A stretch of DNA of 64,000 nt from an uncultured Bacteroidales bacterium (GTDB lineage Bacteria; Bacteroidota; Bacteroidia; Bacteroidales; UBA932), in NCBI GenBank assembly GCA_900317925.1, contig ONIQ01000013.1, forward strand, positions 1-64,000. The letters run 5' to 3'. The first letter of the stretch is position 1; the number at the start of each line of letters is the position of its first letter. This document shows, one piece after another, positions 15,791-24,836 of the stretch. Both the position numbers and the translations under genes were made by a program. Below the pieces are notes generated by a model. The model was not told the DNA's origin and did not search any database. It saw only the letters and a list, made by a program, of their open reading frames with translations.

Positions 15791-18577
15791 CTACAATAAT
15801 GCTTTCAAAAAAGGTCCGGTGACGGAATGCGGGTCGGCAGCTACTTCCTCCGGGGTGCCTTGGGAAACAATATAACCGCCCGCCCGGCCTCCGTCGGGTC
15901 CCAGGTCTATCAGGTAATCCACGCTTTTGAGCACGTCCAGGTTGTGTTCGATGATGATCACCGTATTCCCCTGGTCCACCAGCCGCTGGAGCACGCCCAT
16001 CAGCACGTTGATGTCCTCGAAATGCAGGCCCGTGGTGGGCTCGTCCAGGATGTAGAGGGTGTTTCCGGTGGCGGGACGGAAGAGTTCGGCCGCGAGTTTC
16101 ATGCGTTGGCTTTCACCGCCCGACAGGGTTACCGCGCTCTGCCCCAAGTGCACGTATCCCAGTCCTACATCCACCAGCGCCCCGAGTTTCTGGGCGATTT
16201 TGGGGATCGGCCGGAAGAATTCGTACGCCTCGGCGATGGACATTTCCAGCACATCGTTGATGTTTTTGCCCTTGTACCGGACCGCGAGGGTATCTTCCTT
16301 GTATCGTTTGCCGCCGCATTCCTCGCAAACCACGTGAACGGACGGCAGGAAATTCATTTCAATGACCTTGATGCCCGCGCCCTTGCATTCCTCGCAGCGT
16401 CCGCCGGGAACATTGAACGAGAACCGGCCGGCCTTGAAGCCGCGCACCTTGGCGTCGGGCGTATCCTCGAAGAGGTCGCGGATGTCGCTGAACACGCCGG
16501 TAAAGGTGGCCGGATTGCTGCGGGGCGTGCGTCCGATGGGGCTCTGGTCAATTTCAATCAGTTTGTCGATGTTGCCGATACCCACCACCTCTTGATAGGG
16601 GAGCGGACGCAGTTTGGCGCGGTAGAATTTATTTTTGAGGATGGGCATGAGGGTCTCGCCGATGAGCGATGACTTTCCGCTGCCGCTCACGCCGGCCACC
16701 CCGATCAGGCAGCCCAGCGGAAAATCTACATCCACTTTCTTGAGGTTGTTCCCGGTAGCACCCCGCAGGCCCAGGGTGAGGCCATTGCCCCGGCGCCGGT
16801 GAGGCGGAACGGGGATGGTGCGTTTCCCCTGCAGGTAGTCCAGCGTAATGGAGGAACCCAGTACACAGTGCTCCAGCACGTCTTTGGCGGGTTTCGTCCC
16901 GTCCAGCAGGTTTTTTACCGGGCCATTCAGGCAGATGCGTCCGCCCTCCGCACCGGCCCCGGGACCTACGTCCACCAGCCAGTCGGCGCTGAACATGGTT
17001 TCGGCATCGTGCTCCACCACCATGACGGAGTTCCCTTCGTCGCGCAGTTCCTTGAGCGAGGCAATCAGTTTGCGGTTGTCGCGCTGGTGCAGGCCGATGC
17101 TGGGCTCGTCCAGGATGTAAAGGACGTTCACCAGTTTGGAACCGATCTGGGTCGCCAGGCGGATGCGCTGGCTCTCGCCGCCCGACAGGGAGGCCGTGGC
17201 GCGGTCCAGCGACAGGTAGTCCAGGCCCACGTCCAGCATGAATCCCACCCGGTCGTTGAGTTCTTTGAGGATGTCGCGGGCGATGCGGCGCTGCCGGTCA
17301 TTCAGTTTTTCCGGGAGGCCTTCCAGCCACGTTTTCAGCTCGGTCATCTCCCACGAGGCCACCTGGGCGATGGTTTTTCCATTGATCCGGAAACATTCGG
17401 TATGCTTGCCCAGCCTGGTTCCGCCGCACACCGGGCAGACCACTTTTTCGTCGATATCTTCCACGATGCCGTCGAAGGTGACCATCTCGGACAGATTCCC
17501 TTCGCCCACGCGGAAAAGGTCGTCGGAGCCAAAAATGATGTGCGAAATGGCTTCGTCGGGGATGGCGGCGATGGGATCGTACAGCGAGAAATTGTATTTG
17601 CGGGCAATCGCCCGGATGACGTCGAATTTGCGGGTCTCGCGCACCTTCCCCAGCGGGACGATGCCGCCTTCGGCGATGGAAAGGCTGCGGTCGGGGATGA
17701 GGGTGTCCAGGTTCACGTCCACGATCATCCCGAGTCCCTTGCAGTGCGGGCAGTAGCCTTCGGGCGAGTTGAACGAAAAGGTGTGCGGCTGCGGTTCCGG
17801 CAGGGAGATGCCGCTGACCGGATCTACGAAATGTTTGGAGTAATGCGTCAGTTCTCCGGTTTCCAAATCCATCACGGCCACGGATCCTTTGCCGGCGTTC
17901 AGCGCGGTCATGACCGAGTCGCGCACCCGTTTGCCATCGTCCGGCGAGGGCTTGAGTTTATCTACCAGTAATTCGATGAAATGGGCCTTGTAACGGTCCA
18001 GAGCGTCGATTTCGTTGAGGTTATGGAGTTCCCCGTCAATGCGCACCTGGGTGTAGCCGCGTTTGCGCAGCTGCTCGAACAGGTCCCGGTAGTGGCCTTT
18101 GCGGCCGCGAACCAGCGGAGCCAGCAGGTAGCATTTCCGTCCCCGGAAGCTGGTCAGGATGAGGTCGATGATCTGCTCGTCGGTATAGCGTACCATGGCC
18201 TGTCCGCTTTCGGGCGAGTAGGCTGTGGAGGCTTTGGCGAACAGCAGGCGCAGGAAGTCGAAGATTTCGGTGATGGTTCCTACCGTGGAACGCGGGTTGT
18301 TGCCCGTGGTTTTCTGCTCGATGGCGATGATGGGACTCAGGCCCGTGATGCTTTCCACCTCGGGCTTTTCCAGGATGCCCATGAAGTGCTTGGCATAGGT
18401 GCTGAGCGTGTCCATATACCGCCGCTGACCCTCTGCATACAGGGTATCGAAGGCCAGCGACGACTTTCCGCTGCCGCTCAGGCCCGTCACCACCACGAAC
18501 TTCCCGCGGGGGATGTCCACATCCACCCCCTGCAGGTTATGCGCCTTCGCTCCCCGTATTTTAATATATGAGGACAT
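15791..18577 (-). CDS. uvrA: excinuclease ABC subunit A (UvrA)
   Basis: 928 residues from the ATG at 18577 ([15 protein letters not shown]). It has two ABC ATPase halves: first Walker [12 protein letters not shown] near residue 33, second [10 protein letters not shown] near 635, each with an LSGGESQR signature. Zinc-finger cysteines are visible in [16 protein letters not shown] and CEECKGAG, and the UvrB-interaction region lies in the first half. UvrA dimers scan DNA for bulky lesions and load UvrB. The gene heads a leftward operon. A TATCTTTG box ends 6 nt before the ATG, so the message may be leaderless. Confidence 0.95.
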   Translation of the reverse strand: MSSYIKIRGAKAHNLQGVDVDIPRGKFVVVTGLSGSGKSSLAFDTLYAEGQRRYMDTLSTYAKHFMGILEKPEVESITGLSPIIAIEQKTTGNNPRSTVGTITEIFDFLRLLFAKASTAYSPESGQAMVRYTDEQIIDLILTSFRGRKCYLLAPLVRGRKGHYRDLFEQLRKRGYTQVRIDGELHNLNEIDALDRYKAHFIELLVDKLKPSPDDGKRVRDSVMTALNAGKGSVAVMDLETGELTHYSKHFVDPVSGISLPEPQPHTFSFNSPEGYCPHCKGLGMIVDVNLDTLIPDRSLSIAEGGIVPLGKVRETRKFDVIRAIARKYNFSLYDPIAAIPDEAISHIIFGSDDLFRVGEGNLSEMVTFDGIVEDIDEKVVCPVCGGTRLGKHTECFRINGKTIAQVASWEMTELKTWLEGLPEKLNDRQRRIARDILKELNDRVGFMLDVGLDYLSLDRATASLSGGESQRIRLATQIGSKLVNVLYILDEPSIGLHQRDNRKLIASLKELRDEGNSVMVVEHDAETMFSADWLVDVGPGAGAEGGRICLNGPVKNLLDGTKPAKDVLEHCVLGSSITLDYLQGKRTIPVPPHRRRGNGLTLGLRGATGNNLKKVDVDFPLGCLIGVAGVSGSGKSSLIGETLMPILKNKFYRAKLRPLPYQEVVGIGNIDKLIEIDQSPIGRTPRSNPATFTGVFSDIRDLFEDTPDAKVRGFKAGRFSFNVPGGRCEECKGAGIKVIEMNFLPSVHVVCEECGGKRYKEDTLAVRYKGKNINDVLEMSIAEAYEFFRPIPKIAQKLGALVDVGLGYVHLGQSAVTLSGGESQRMKLAAELFRPATGNTLYILDEPTTGLHFEDINVLMGVLQRLVDQGNTVIIIEHNLDVLKSVDYLIDLGPDGGRAGGYIVSQGTPEEVAADPHSVTGPFLKALL

Positions 18578-18583
18578 TAATGA

Positions 18584-18591
18584 CAAAGATA
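18584..18591 (-). promoter_or_regulatory. -7 box immediately upstream of uvrA
   Basis: TATCTTTG on the minus strand fits TAnnTTTG and ends 6 nt before the uvrA ATG. No clear -33 TTTG is visible 19-20 nt upstream. The short gap implies transcription starts at or next to the start codon. Confidence 0.5.
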
Positions 18592-18630
18592 CGAAAAAAT
18601 ATGAAAAGTTTTTGCTAACTTGCGGTTGAT

Positions 18631-19305
18631 ATGGTTCAAGTATTCCATTGCAATCCGCTGCAGGAGAATGCGTACCTGCTGTGGGACGACACCCGGGAGG
18701 GGGTGGTCGTCGATCCGGGCTTTGACGGCGAAGCCGAGCTTTCGCGATTTCGTACTTTCCTGAAAGAGAACGACATTCGCCTGAAAGAAATCTGGCTGAC
18801 CCACGGACATTTCGACCATATCCTGGGCGTGACGGCGCTGGTGCGGGAGAATCCGGTTCCGGTGCGCCTGCATCCGGCCGACCGGCCGCAGCTGGAGCGG
18901 GCCCGCCTGATGGCGGCGGCTTTCGGCATCGACTTTCCGGGAGAGGGATTCCCTACGGTGGACCTTGCCGACGGTGAGGAATTGCGCGTGGGCGGGATGA
19001 CCTTCCAAGTGATCACCACACCCGGCCATACGCCCGGCGGCGTTTCCTTTTATTCTGCCCAGGAGCGGATCCTGCTCACGGGCGACACCTTGTTTGCCGG
19101 CAGCATCGGCCGTACGGACCTGCCCGGCGGGGAATACGACGACCTTATCGTCTCCATCATGGACAAGTTGATGGGGCTGGACGGCGACGTGGAAATCCTG
19201 CCCGGTCACGGCGGCGTTTCAGACATTGCCACCGAGCGCACGCACAATCCCTTCCTGCAGCCCTTTAACGAGCCGGACGACCCGGACCTGTCCGTAGAGA
19301 TTTAG
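18631..19305 (+). CDS. MBL-fold metallo-hydrolase (glyoxalase II-like)
   Basis: 224 residues. The metal motif T-H-G-H-F-D-H lies at 57-63 (H58, H60, D62, H63). Further ligands are in TTPGHTPGG and GDTLFAGSIGRTD, and the terminal LPGHGG histidine is present. N-terminal NPLQENAYLL is the standard start of hydroxyacylglutathione hydrolase-like MBL proteins. Substrate cannot be assigned; small thioesters are the usual guess. It stands alone, divergent from uvrA and convergent, with a 4-nt overlap, with the DUF6913-like gene. Confidence 0.85.
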   Translation: MVQVFHCNPLQENAYLLWDDTREGVVVDPGFDGEAELSRFRTFLKENDIRLKEIWLTHGHFDHILGVTALVRENPVPVRLHPADRPQLERARLMAAAFGIDFPGEGFPTVDLADGEELRVGGMTFQVITTPGHTPGGVSFYSAQERILLTGDTLFAGSIGRTDLPGGEYDDLIVSIMDKLMGLDGDVEILPGHGGVSDIATERTHNPFLQPFNEPDDPDLSVEI

Positions 19306-19796
19306 ATGATTTTTTCCAGCATCTGCCGGATGGAGCGGAAACTTTCCAGTTGGGAGAGAGCCTGACCGGCAGGGTCGCTGACCACCAGGTCGAAGGGACT
19401 CCCGGGTAGCTGGACGCGGCCGATTTTGAATCGGGCCGGGGTGCATTTTACCATGAACTCCACCGGGAAAGAAGCATCGCGCAGCAGCGAGATGCAGAGA
19501 TCGGCCCGCATATCCCGGAGGTGGGAAATGATTTGTGCGGAGGGTTGGCCGAACCAGTTCTGTTCCTTTTTCCGGTTGTTATCGTCGGTACCGTTGATGA
19601 AAAGATCCCCCTTCATCTTGTGTTCGCTGAAGAAGGCCCGGAGCGCTTGCCGACAGTCTTCGAAGGACGGGTCTGCCGCATCAAGGATGACGGCGACGGT
19701 GCGGACTTCGCCCAGCGGGAGGATGCCCGTGGGTTCGTTGCAGGCATGGCGCCGGAGACTGCGGCGCCGGAAGGAATTTTTCAGAAACTCAAACAT
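19302..19796 (-). CDS. DUF6913-like small cytoplasmic protein
   Basis: 164 residues with no signal peptide and a basic N-terminus (FRRRSLRRHA). The middle (ISLLRDASFPVEFMVKCTPARFKIGR) and the end (FDLVVSDP) match a small Bacteroidota family of unknown function, which I recall as DUF6913. It overlaps the end of the PfkB kinase gene by 8 nt and is last in the cysS-led operon. The family name is from memory and should be treated as tentative; no function is proposed. Confidence 0.6.
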   Translation of the reverse strand: MFEFLKNSFRRRSLRRHACNEPTGILPLGEVRTVAVILDAADPSFEDCRQALRAFFSEHKMKGDLFINGTDDNNRKKEQNWFGQPSAQIISHLRDMRADLCISLLRDASFPVEFMVKCTPARFKIGRVQLPGSPFDLVVSDPAGQALSQLESFRSIRQMLEKII

Positions 19797-20796
19797 GCGG
19801 CTCCCCTCCGTTGGCGGCTATGAGTTCGCGGATTTCGGCCTTTGCCTCGCGCCAGCGGGGCACATCGATCTTGGTCCCCACCACTTCCACGACTTTGGCG
19901 GCGAGGATGGACCCGATTTCACCGCACGTTTTCAGCGGCAGGCCCAGCGAGTGGCCATAGAGGAAGCCGGCGGCGTAGGTGTCGCCCGCGCCGGTGGCGT
20001 CGATGGCCTTGGCCGGCCAGGGCTCCACGAAAAACTCTTCGTCCCCGCAGCGGACCATGGAGCCGTCTTTGCCCACCTTTACGACAGCGATGTCGCACAG
20101 TTGGGAAAGATCGCGGATGGCCTCGGCGGGACCCTTTCCGGTAAAGGCGCGCGCCTCGGACTCGTTCGCGAATACGATGTTGACGTACCGGTCCACCAGG
20201 TTGTGCAGGAAGGCGTCGTTGGATTCCACGACGTTGTAGGAGGCCAGGTCGATGGAAATGAGGCTTCCGGCTTCGTGGGCCATTTGGGCGGCTGTTCGGA
20301 TAAGCTCCTGGTCCTGAACCAGATAGCCTTCGATGTGGAAATAATCGTACCCCTCAAAATATTCCTGCTTCAGGTCCTCGGCCTGCATCTCCAGGGCGGC
20401 GCCCATGTAGTTGGCGAAGGTGCGTTCGGCGTTGGCACCGGAAATAAACGCCATGCACCGGCCGGAAGATTTGGTGCCGTAGAGCATGGTCGTTTTCACG
20501 CCGCTCTGCTCCATAGTACTCTTGAAGAGGCTGCCCAGTTCATCGTTGCCGATCTTGCCGATATAAGCCGACGGCATGCCGAAAATGGAGGTGCAGGTGA
20601 TGGTGTTTGCGGCCGATCCGCCCGGGACGTATTTCACGCCCAGTTCCTTCAGCGAGGTCCAGATGCGGTCGCCGGTTTCCATGTCGACGTGTTGCATGCT
20701 GCCTTTGGGCAGATGGTATTTTTCCAGCAGCGAATCGTCCGGAAGGACGGCCAGGATGTCGGTGAGGGCGTTGCCAATTCCAAGAATAGATTTCAT
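19789..20796 (-). CDS. PfkB-family sugar/nucleoside kinase (adenosine kinase-like)
   Basis: 335 residues. It begins ILGIGNALTDILAVL, has the GGSAANTI substrate motif near residue 59, and the C-terminal PfkB signature DATGAGDTYAAGF near residue 267, which holds the catalytic Asp. N-terminal features fit the adenosine kinase branch of the ribokinase family. It would phosphorylate adenosine or a related nucleoside or sugar using ATP. It lies 16 nt downstream of the flippase-like gene. The exact substrate is uncertain because PfkB enzymes are hard to separate by eye. Confidence 0.8.
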   Translation of the reverse strand: MKSILGIGNALTDILAVLPDDSLLEKYHLPKGSMQHVDMETGDRIWTSLKELGVKYVPGGSAANTITCTSIFGMPSAYIGKIGNDELGSLFKSTMEQSGVKTTMLYGTKSSGRCMAFISGANAERTFANYMGAALEMQAEDLKQEYFEGYDYFHIEGYLVQDQELIRTAAQMAHEAGSLISIDLASYNVVESNDAFLHNLVDRYVNIVFANESEARAFTGKGPAEAIRDLSQLCDIAVVKVGKDGSMVRCGDEEFFVEPWPAKAIDATGAGDTYAAGFLYGHSLGLPLKTCGEIGSILAAKVVEVVGTKIDVPRWREAKAEIRELIAANGGEPHV

Positions 20797-20812
20797 GCGA
20801 CAATGAGGGGGT

Positions 20813-21826
20813 TTAGTGGGTAAAACTCTCGGCGGCGTAGCTGGCGCCTCCGCAAAGGATCTGGGTCAAAATCTGGGATTCGTGTGACAGGGTAGCGAAA
20901 ATGACGGCGGTTTCCATGGGGATGCCGTACAGGCTGGTCAGGGCCAGGCTTACCAGGTAGTGGAAGGCCCCGAAACCGCCCGGTACGGGCACCAGGGAAC
21001 TCAGGGCGCCTACCACCATGAGGATCAGGGCGTCTCCGGGACCCAGGCGGACACCTTCCGGCAGCAGGCTGTCCACGGCCCAGATAATGGCCTGGCACTG
21101 CATCCAGTAGCAGGCCCAGACCAGGACGGTGAGCAGCAGGAAGAACCAGAGATGTTGCATGCGCAGACTGTCCCGCAGGCCGGTTCCCATGCCGGCAACG
21201 AAGCCCCAGACCTTTCCGCAGAGGACGCTGCGTTCCCGCAGGCGCCAGACGAGCCAGAGGAGGGCCGCCGCTACCAGGACGGCTCCCGCCAGCATCAGCC
21301 CGGTATGGCCGGAATTGCCGGACACCGGGGTCAGGATCCGCTCGCGGAAGAAACCGCCGAAACGGCTCCAGAACAGGCCCAGGAGCACGAGGGTGAGGAG
21401 GAACAGGGAAAGCATGTCCCACAGCCGGTCCGCCACCACTGTCCCCAGCGTCTTGTCGTACGAAGCCCGTTTGTGCCCGTCGGGGCCGGGGAGGGAATGT
21501 TTGGTGATGTAGCCGCAGCGGACAAACTCGCCGATGCGCGGCAGGACCAGGTTGGCCAAATAGCTGATATTGATTGCATTTACGACCGGCAGGAGCCGGA
21601 GGGACGGGTCGATGGGGCGCAGGAGCATCCGCCAGCGGAGAGCGCGCAGCAGAAAAGCCAGGGCACCCACCGCCATCGCCAGCAGCACAAAGCCCCAGCG
21701 GCACGCGCCCAGGGCGGCCAGCAGGTCGGCCCATTTCACGCCCCGGAACGAAACGTACAGCAGCGCGGCCGCCACGGCGAGCGACAGCAGGTATTTCAAC
21801 CAGGGAGTGCGGGGGCGTGCTTCCAT
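20813..21826 (-). CDS. lysylphosphatidylglycerol synthase TM-region / UPF0104 family membrane protein
   Basis: 337 residues with seven to eight hydrophobic segments. VVNAINISYLANLVLPRIGEFVRCGYITKHS near residue 85 and the VPVPGGFGAFHYLV block near residue 285 are hallmarks of the COG0392 family. These are integral inner-membrane proteins related to the flippase half of MprF. The synthetase domain of MprF is absent, so aminoacylation is unlikely. A role in lipid flipping is inference. The stop of this gene is 16 nt before the PfkB kinase, and its start is 3 nt after xth. Confidence 0.8.
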   Translation of the reverse strand: MEARPRTPWLKYLLSLAVAAALLYVSFRGVKWADLLAALGACRWGFVLLAMAVGALAFLLRALRWRMLLRPIDPSLRLLPVVNAINISYLANLVLPRIGEFVRCGYITKHSLPGPDGHKRASYDKTLGTVVADRLWDMLSLFLLTLVLLGLFWSRFGGFFRERILTPVSGNSGHTGLMLAGAVLVAAALLWLVWRLRERSVLCGKVWGFVAGMGTGLRDSLRMQHLWFFLLLTVLVWACYWMQCQAIIWAVDSLLPEGVRLGPGDALILMVVGALSSLVPVPGGFGAFHYLVSLALTSLYGIPMETAVIFATLSHESQILTQILCGGASYAAESFTH

Positions 21827-21829
21827 AGG

Positions 21830-22579
21830 CTATTTCAGCACCAGTTCCACCGGGCAGTGATCCGATCCGAAAATCTCGTTGTGGATGTCGGCCGATGCGA
21901 TACGCCCCTTCAGGGCATCGCTCACCAGAAAGTAGTCGATGCGCCAGCCGGCGTTGTTCTCGCGGGCGCGGAAACGGTACGACCACCAGGAATATTTCAC
22001 CTCGTCGGGGTGCAGGGCCCGCCAGGTATCGGTAAACCCGGTTTCCAGCAGGGACGAGAACTTTTCGCGTTCCTCGTCGGTAAAACCGGCGTTGCGGCGG
22101 TTTGCGGCGGGGTTCTTGATGTCGATTTCGCGGTGGGCGACGTTCAGGTCGCCGCATACCACCACCCCCTTGCGGGCGGCGAGGCCGTTCAGATAGGCCC
22201 GGAAATCATCTTCCCAGCGCATCCGGTAGTCCAGGCGGCGCAGGCCGTCCTGGCTGTTGGGAACGTACACGCATACCAGGAAGAAATCTTCCATTTCCAG
22301 GGTGATCACGCGGCCCTCGTGGTCGTGTTCGTCGATGCCGATGCCGTAGGTGACGTTTAGGGGCAGGTGGCGGCTGTAGATGGCCGTTCCGGAGTAGCCT
22401 TTCTTGTCGGCCGAGTTCCAATAGGAGGTGTAGCCGGGGAACTCCAGGTCCAGCTGGCCCGGTTGCATCTTGGTCTCCTGCAGGCAGAAGAAATCGGCGT
22501 CCAGATCTACGAAGATATCCGCAAACCCTTTGCCAGCCACGGCCCGCAGGCCATTGACATTCCAGGATATGAATTTCAT
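21830..22579 (-). CDS. xth: exodeoxyribonuclease III (AP endonuclease)
   Basis: 249 residues, the standard size. It starts [13 protein letters not shown]. The catalytic glutamate is in LQETKMQ (E35), the Asn/Asp active-site pair is in [12 protein letters not shown], and the terminal GSDHCPVEL gives the catalytic Asp-His. It cleaves abasic sites and has 3'-exonuclease activity in base excision repair. It starts 1 nt after the cysS stop, within a compact operon. Confidence 0.95.
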   Translation of the reverse strand: MKFISWNVNGLRAVAGKGFADIFVDLDADFFCLQETKMQPGQLDLEFPGYTSYWNSADKKGYSGTAIYSRHLPLNVTYGIGIDEHDHEGRVITLEMEDFFLVCVYVPNSQDGLRRLDYRMRWEDDFRAYLNGLAARKGVVVCGDLNVAHREIDIKNPAANRRNAGFTDEEREKFSSLLETGFTDTWRALHPDEVKYSWWSYRFRARENNAGWRIDYFLVSDALKGRIASADIHNEIFGSDHCPVELVLK

Positions 22580-22580
22580 G

Positions 22581-24104
22581 TTATTCGAGGTTCCAGGTGG
22601 TGCCTTCCTTGCCGTCTTTCACGGTGATGCCGTATTGGGCCAGCAGGTCGCGGATGCGGTCGCTCTCGGCCCAGTTTTTCTCTGCACGGGCCTTGCGGCG
22701 GTCTTCCAGCACGATTTCCATGACGCCTTCCAGGGCTTTTTCGGCCTTACCCGAGCCGCCGGCGGCTTCCTCGTCCACCAGCCCCAGCACGCCGCCTACG
22801 ATTTCATCGAACAGCTTTGCCAGCGCGGCCTTGTCGGTTTCGGAGAGGTTGCCAGCATTGATGAGTTTCACTGCCTCAAACAGGTGGGCGATGGCCATCG
22901 GCGTATTCAAATCATCGCACAGGGCGTCCAGGACAGCTTCCCGGATGGCTGCAACGGCGGGAGAAGGCTCCCTTCCTGGAGCATTTTCCCGGACAGGGTC
23001 GCAAAGCGACGCAGAAGGAAGGGAGCCTTCTCCCGCCGCCCCTATCGAGGCTTTTAGCTCCCGCCATGCGGCCATCAGCCGTTTATACCCTTTTTCGGAC
23101 GCCTGCAACGCCTCGTTGCTGAAATCCAGCGTCCCGCGGTAATGTGCCTGCAGGATGAAGAAACGGACCGTCATGGGCGTGTAGGCCTGGTCCAGCTTGG
23201 GATGATCCCCGCTGAACAGCTGCGGCAGGGTAATGAAATTCCCCAGACTCTTGCCCATTTTCTGGCCATTGATGGTAATCATGTTGTTGTGTACCCAGTA
23301 GTGCACGCCCTGCGTGTGGCGCGAAGCAACGTTCTGGGCAATCTCGCATTCGTGGTGCGGGAACATCAGGTCCATGCCGCCGCCGTGGATGTCGAATTCC
23401 CGGCCGAGGTATTTTTCGCCCATCACCGAGCACTCCAGGTGCCAGCCCGGGAACCCTTCGCTCCAGGGAGAGGGCCACTTCATGATGTGCTGCGGCTCGG
23501 CTTTTTTCCAAAGGGCAAAGTCGTAAGGGGCGCGTTTGTCGCCCTGGCCGTCCAGCGTACGGGTACCCTCCAGGGTGTCGTCCAGCGTCCGGCCCGAAAG
23601 GATGCCGTATCGGTGCTCCTGGTTGTATTTTTCCACATCGAAATACACGCTGCCGTTGCTGATGTAGGCATATCCGGCATCCAGGATGGTCTTGATGGTC
23701 TCGATCTGTTCGATGATGTGGCCCGATGCGCGCGGTTCGATGGACGGCGGCGCCACATTCAGCATCCGCATAGCCTCATGGTAGCGGTTGGTATAGGTCT
23801 GTACCACCTCCATGGGTTCCAGCTGCTCCAGCCGCGCCTTCTTGGCAATCTTGTCCTCGCCTTCGTCGGCATCGTGCTCCAGATGACCCACATCCGTGAT
23901 ATTCCGCACATAGCGGACCTTGTAGCCCAGATACTTGAGCAGTTTGAACAAAACATCATACGTAACGCCCGGGCGCGCGTGACCCAGATGGGCATCGCCA
24001 TAGACTGTCGGGCCGCACACATACATCCCTACATGGCCGGGCTGAATGGGCTTGAAAAGCTCCTTCTGCCGGCTCATCGTATTGGTCAGAAATAAATCGC
24101 GCAT
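22581..24104 (-). CDS. cysS: cysteinyl-tRNA synthetase with an in-frame palindromic insert
   Basis: 507 residues, class I synthetase. The HIGH-equivalent is H-L-G-H in [16 protein letters not shown], and the KMSKS-equivalent is KMGKSLGN near residue 282. Zinc ligands are Cys30 (in YVCGPTVY) and those in WHLECSV and HHECE. It attaches cysteine to tRNA-Cys. Residues about 356-383 are an unusual Gly/Ser/Pro-rich stretch (GEGSLPSAS ... GREPSPAV) encoded by a perfect 23-bp inverted repeat, placed between the catalytic core and the anticodon-binding DALR helices ([16 protein letters not shown]). The reading frame is kept. First gene of a leftward operon. Confidence 0.95.
   Translation of the reverse strand: MRDLFLTNTMSRQKELFKPIQPGHVGMYVCGPTVYGDAHLGHARPGVTYDVLFKLLKYLGYKVRYVRNITDVGHLEHDADEGEDKIAKKARLEQLEPMEVVQTYTNRYHEAMRMLNVAPPSIEPRASGHIIEQIETIKTILDAGYAYISNGSVYFDVEKYNQEHRYGILSGRTLDDTLEGTRTLDGQGDKRAPYDFALWKKAEPQHIMKWPSPWSEGFPGWHLECSVMGEKYLGREFDIHGGGMDLMFPHHECEIAQNVASRHTQGVHYWVHNNMITINGQKMGKSLGNFITLPQLFSGDHPKLDQAYTPMTVRFFILQAHYRGTLDFSNEALQASEKGYKRLMAAWRELKASIGAAGEGSLPSASLCDPVRENAPGREPSPAVAAIREAVLDALCDDLNTPMAIAHLFEAVKLINAGNLSETDKAALAKLFDEIVGGVLGLVDEEAAGGSGKAEKALEGVMEIVLEDRRKARAEKNWAESDRIRDLLAQYGITVKDGKEGTTWNLE
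22955..23038. repeat. 84-bp palindromic element inside cysS
   Basis: Arms 22955-22977 and 23016-23038 are perfect 23-bp inverted copies (core GGGAGAAGGCTCCCTTCC). The 38-nt loop carries a smaller hairpin, GTCGC-AAA-GCGAC (22998-23010). The length of 84 bp is exactly 28 codons, so the cysS frame is undisturbed. This has the form of a small mobile palindromic element inserted in coding sequence. Confidence 0.85.
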
Positions 24105-24259
24105 AACTTCTTTATTCTTTTAACCTGCTAATATACACAATTCCCCGACAAAGACCAAAAAAACCGCTCCGCCCCTTGCCCCTTCGCGTGCTCCTTCCAG
24201 CCCTCCATGGTCAGACAGCCAGCATCAGTAGGGTTTGCAGGGAGGGTTGAGATAGCTTG

Positions 24260-24274
24260 TTCAACATTGTTGAA
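24260..24274. promoter_or_regulatory. palindrome upstream of purE, possible operator
   Basis: TTCAAC-ATT-GTTGAA is a perfect 6-3-6 palindrome 29 nt upstream of the purE -33 element. Position fits a regulator site for the purine operon, but no regulator is known to me with this site. The remaining non-coding sequence 24105-24360 shows nothing else I can name. Confidence 0.3.
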
Positions 24275-24303
24275 AAGTCGAGGATAACTATCGGCGGAAA
24301 ATC

Positions 24304-24334
24304 TTGCCGGAGTCAAAAAGACTGAGTATCTTTG
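24304..24334 (+). promoter_or_regulatory. promoter of the purine operon
   Basis: TTG of a -33-like CTTG (24303-24306), a 20-nt spacer and TATCTTTG (24327-24334) fit the Bacteroidota consensus. The purE ATG lies 26 nt downstream of the -7 box. Confidence 0.65.
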
Positions 24335-24360
24335 CATGACTTTTATAAAACGGACTTTAC

Positions 24361-24828
24361 ATGAAAGTTGCCATTATCATGGGATCCGCCAGCGACTGGC
24401 CCGTCATGGCCGCCGCGGAGGAGACGCTCGCCGCTTTCGGCGTAGAGTATGACAAGCGCGTAATCAGCGCACACAGAACCCCCGACCTCATGGTTGAATA
24501 CTGCCGCAGCGCCCGCGAAAAGGGCATCGGCGTTATCATTGCCGCCGCCGGCGGTGCCGCCCACCTGGCTGGTGTGGCCGCCGGACTCACGACACTTCCC
24601 GTCATCGGAGTCCCCATCCAGACCAAGAGCCTCGGCGGGTTAGACTCCCTCTTATCTATGGTGCAGATGCCTTCCGGGGTCCCGGTCGCGACCGTCGCGA
24701 TAAACGGGGCCAAGAACGCCGCCCTGCTCGCCATCCAGATGCTCGCCTTGAGCGACCCGGCCCTGACGGAGAAACTGAATGAAGACCGTGTGCGACAGGC
24801 ACAGAAAATCAAAGAAACGCAAATATAA
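24361..24828 (+). CDS. purE: N5-carboxyaminoimidazole ribonucleotide mutase (PurE)
   Basis: 155 residues, the length of class I PurE. Motifs are GSASDWPVM near residue 8 and SAHRTPD near residue 40, the latter with the catalytic His. [12 protein letters not shown] and [24 protein letters not shown] follow. It converts N5-CAIR to CAIR in de novo purine synthesis. Class I PurE normally works with PurK, which is not in this window. First gene of the operon; purL follows after 8 nt. Confidence 0.95.
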   Translation: MKVAIIMGSASDWPVMAAAEETLAAFGVEYDKRVISAHRTPDLMVEYCRSAREKGIGVIIAAAGGAAHLAGVAAGLTTLPVIGVPIQTKSLGGLDSLLSMVQMPSGVPVATVAINGAKNAALLAIQMLALSDPALTEKLNEDRVRQAQKIKETQI

Positions 24829-24836
24829 CAGACGAT

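Noticed and set aside
24128..24337. Short minus-strand open frame between cysS and purE
   Set aside because: No family resemblance or start signal; the region carries the purE promoter.
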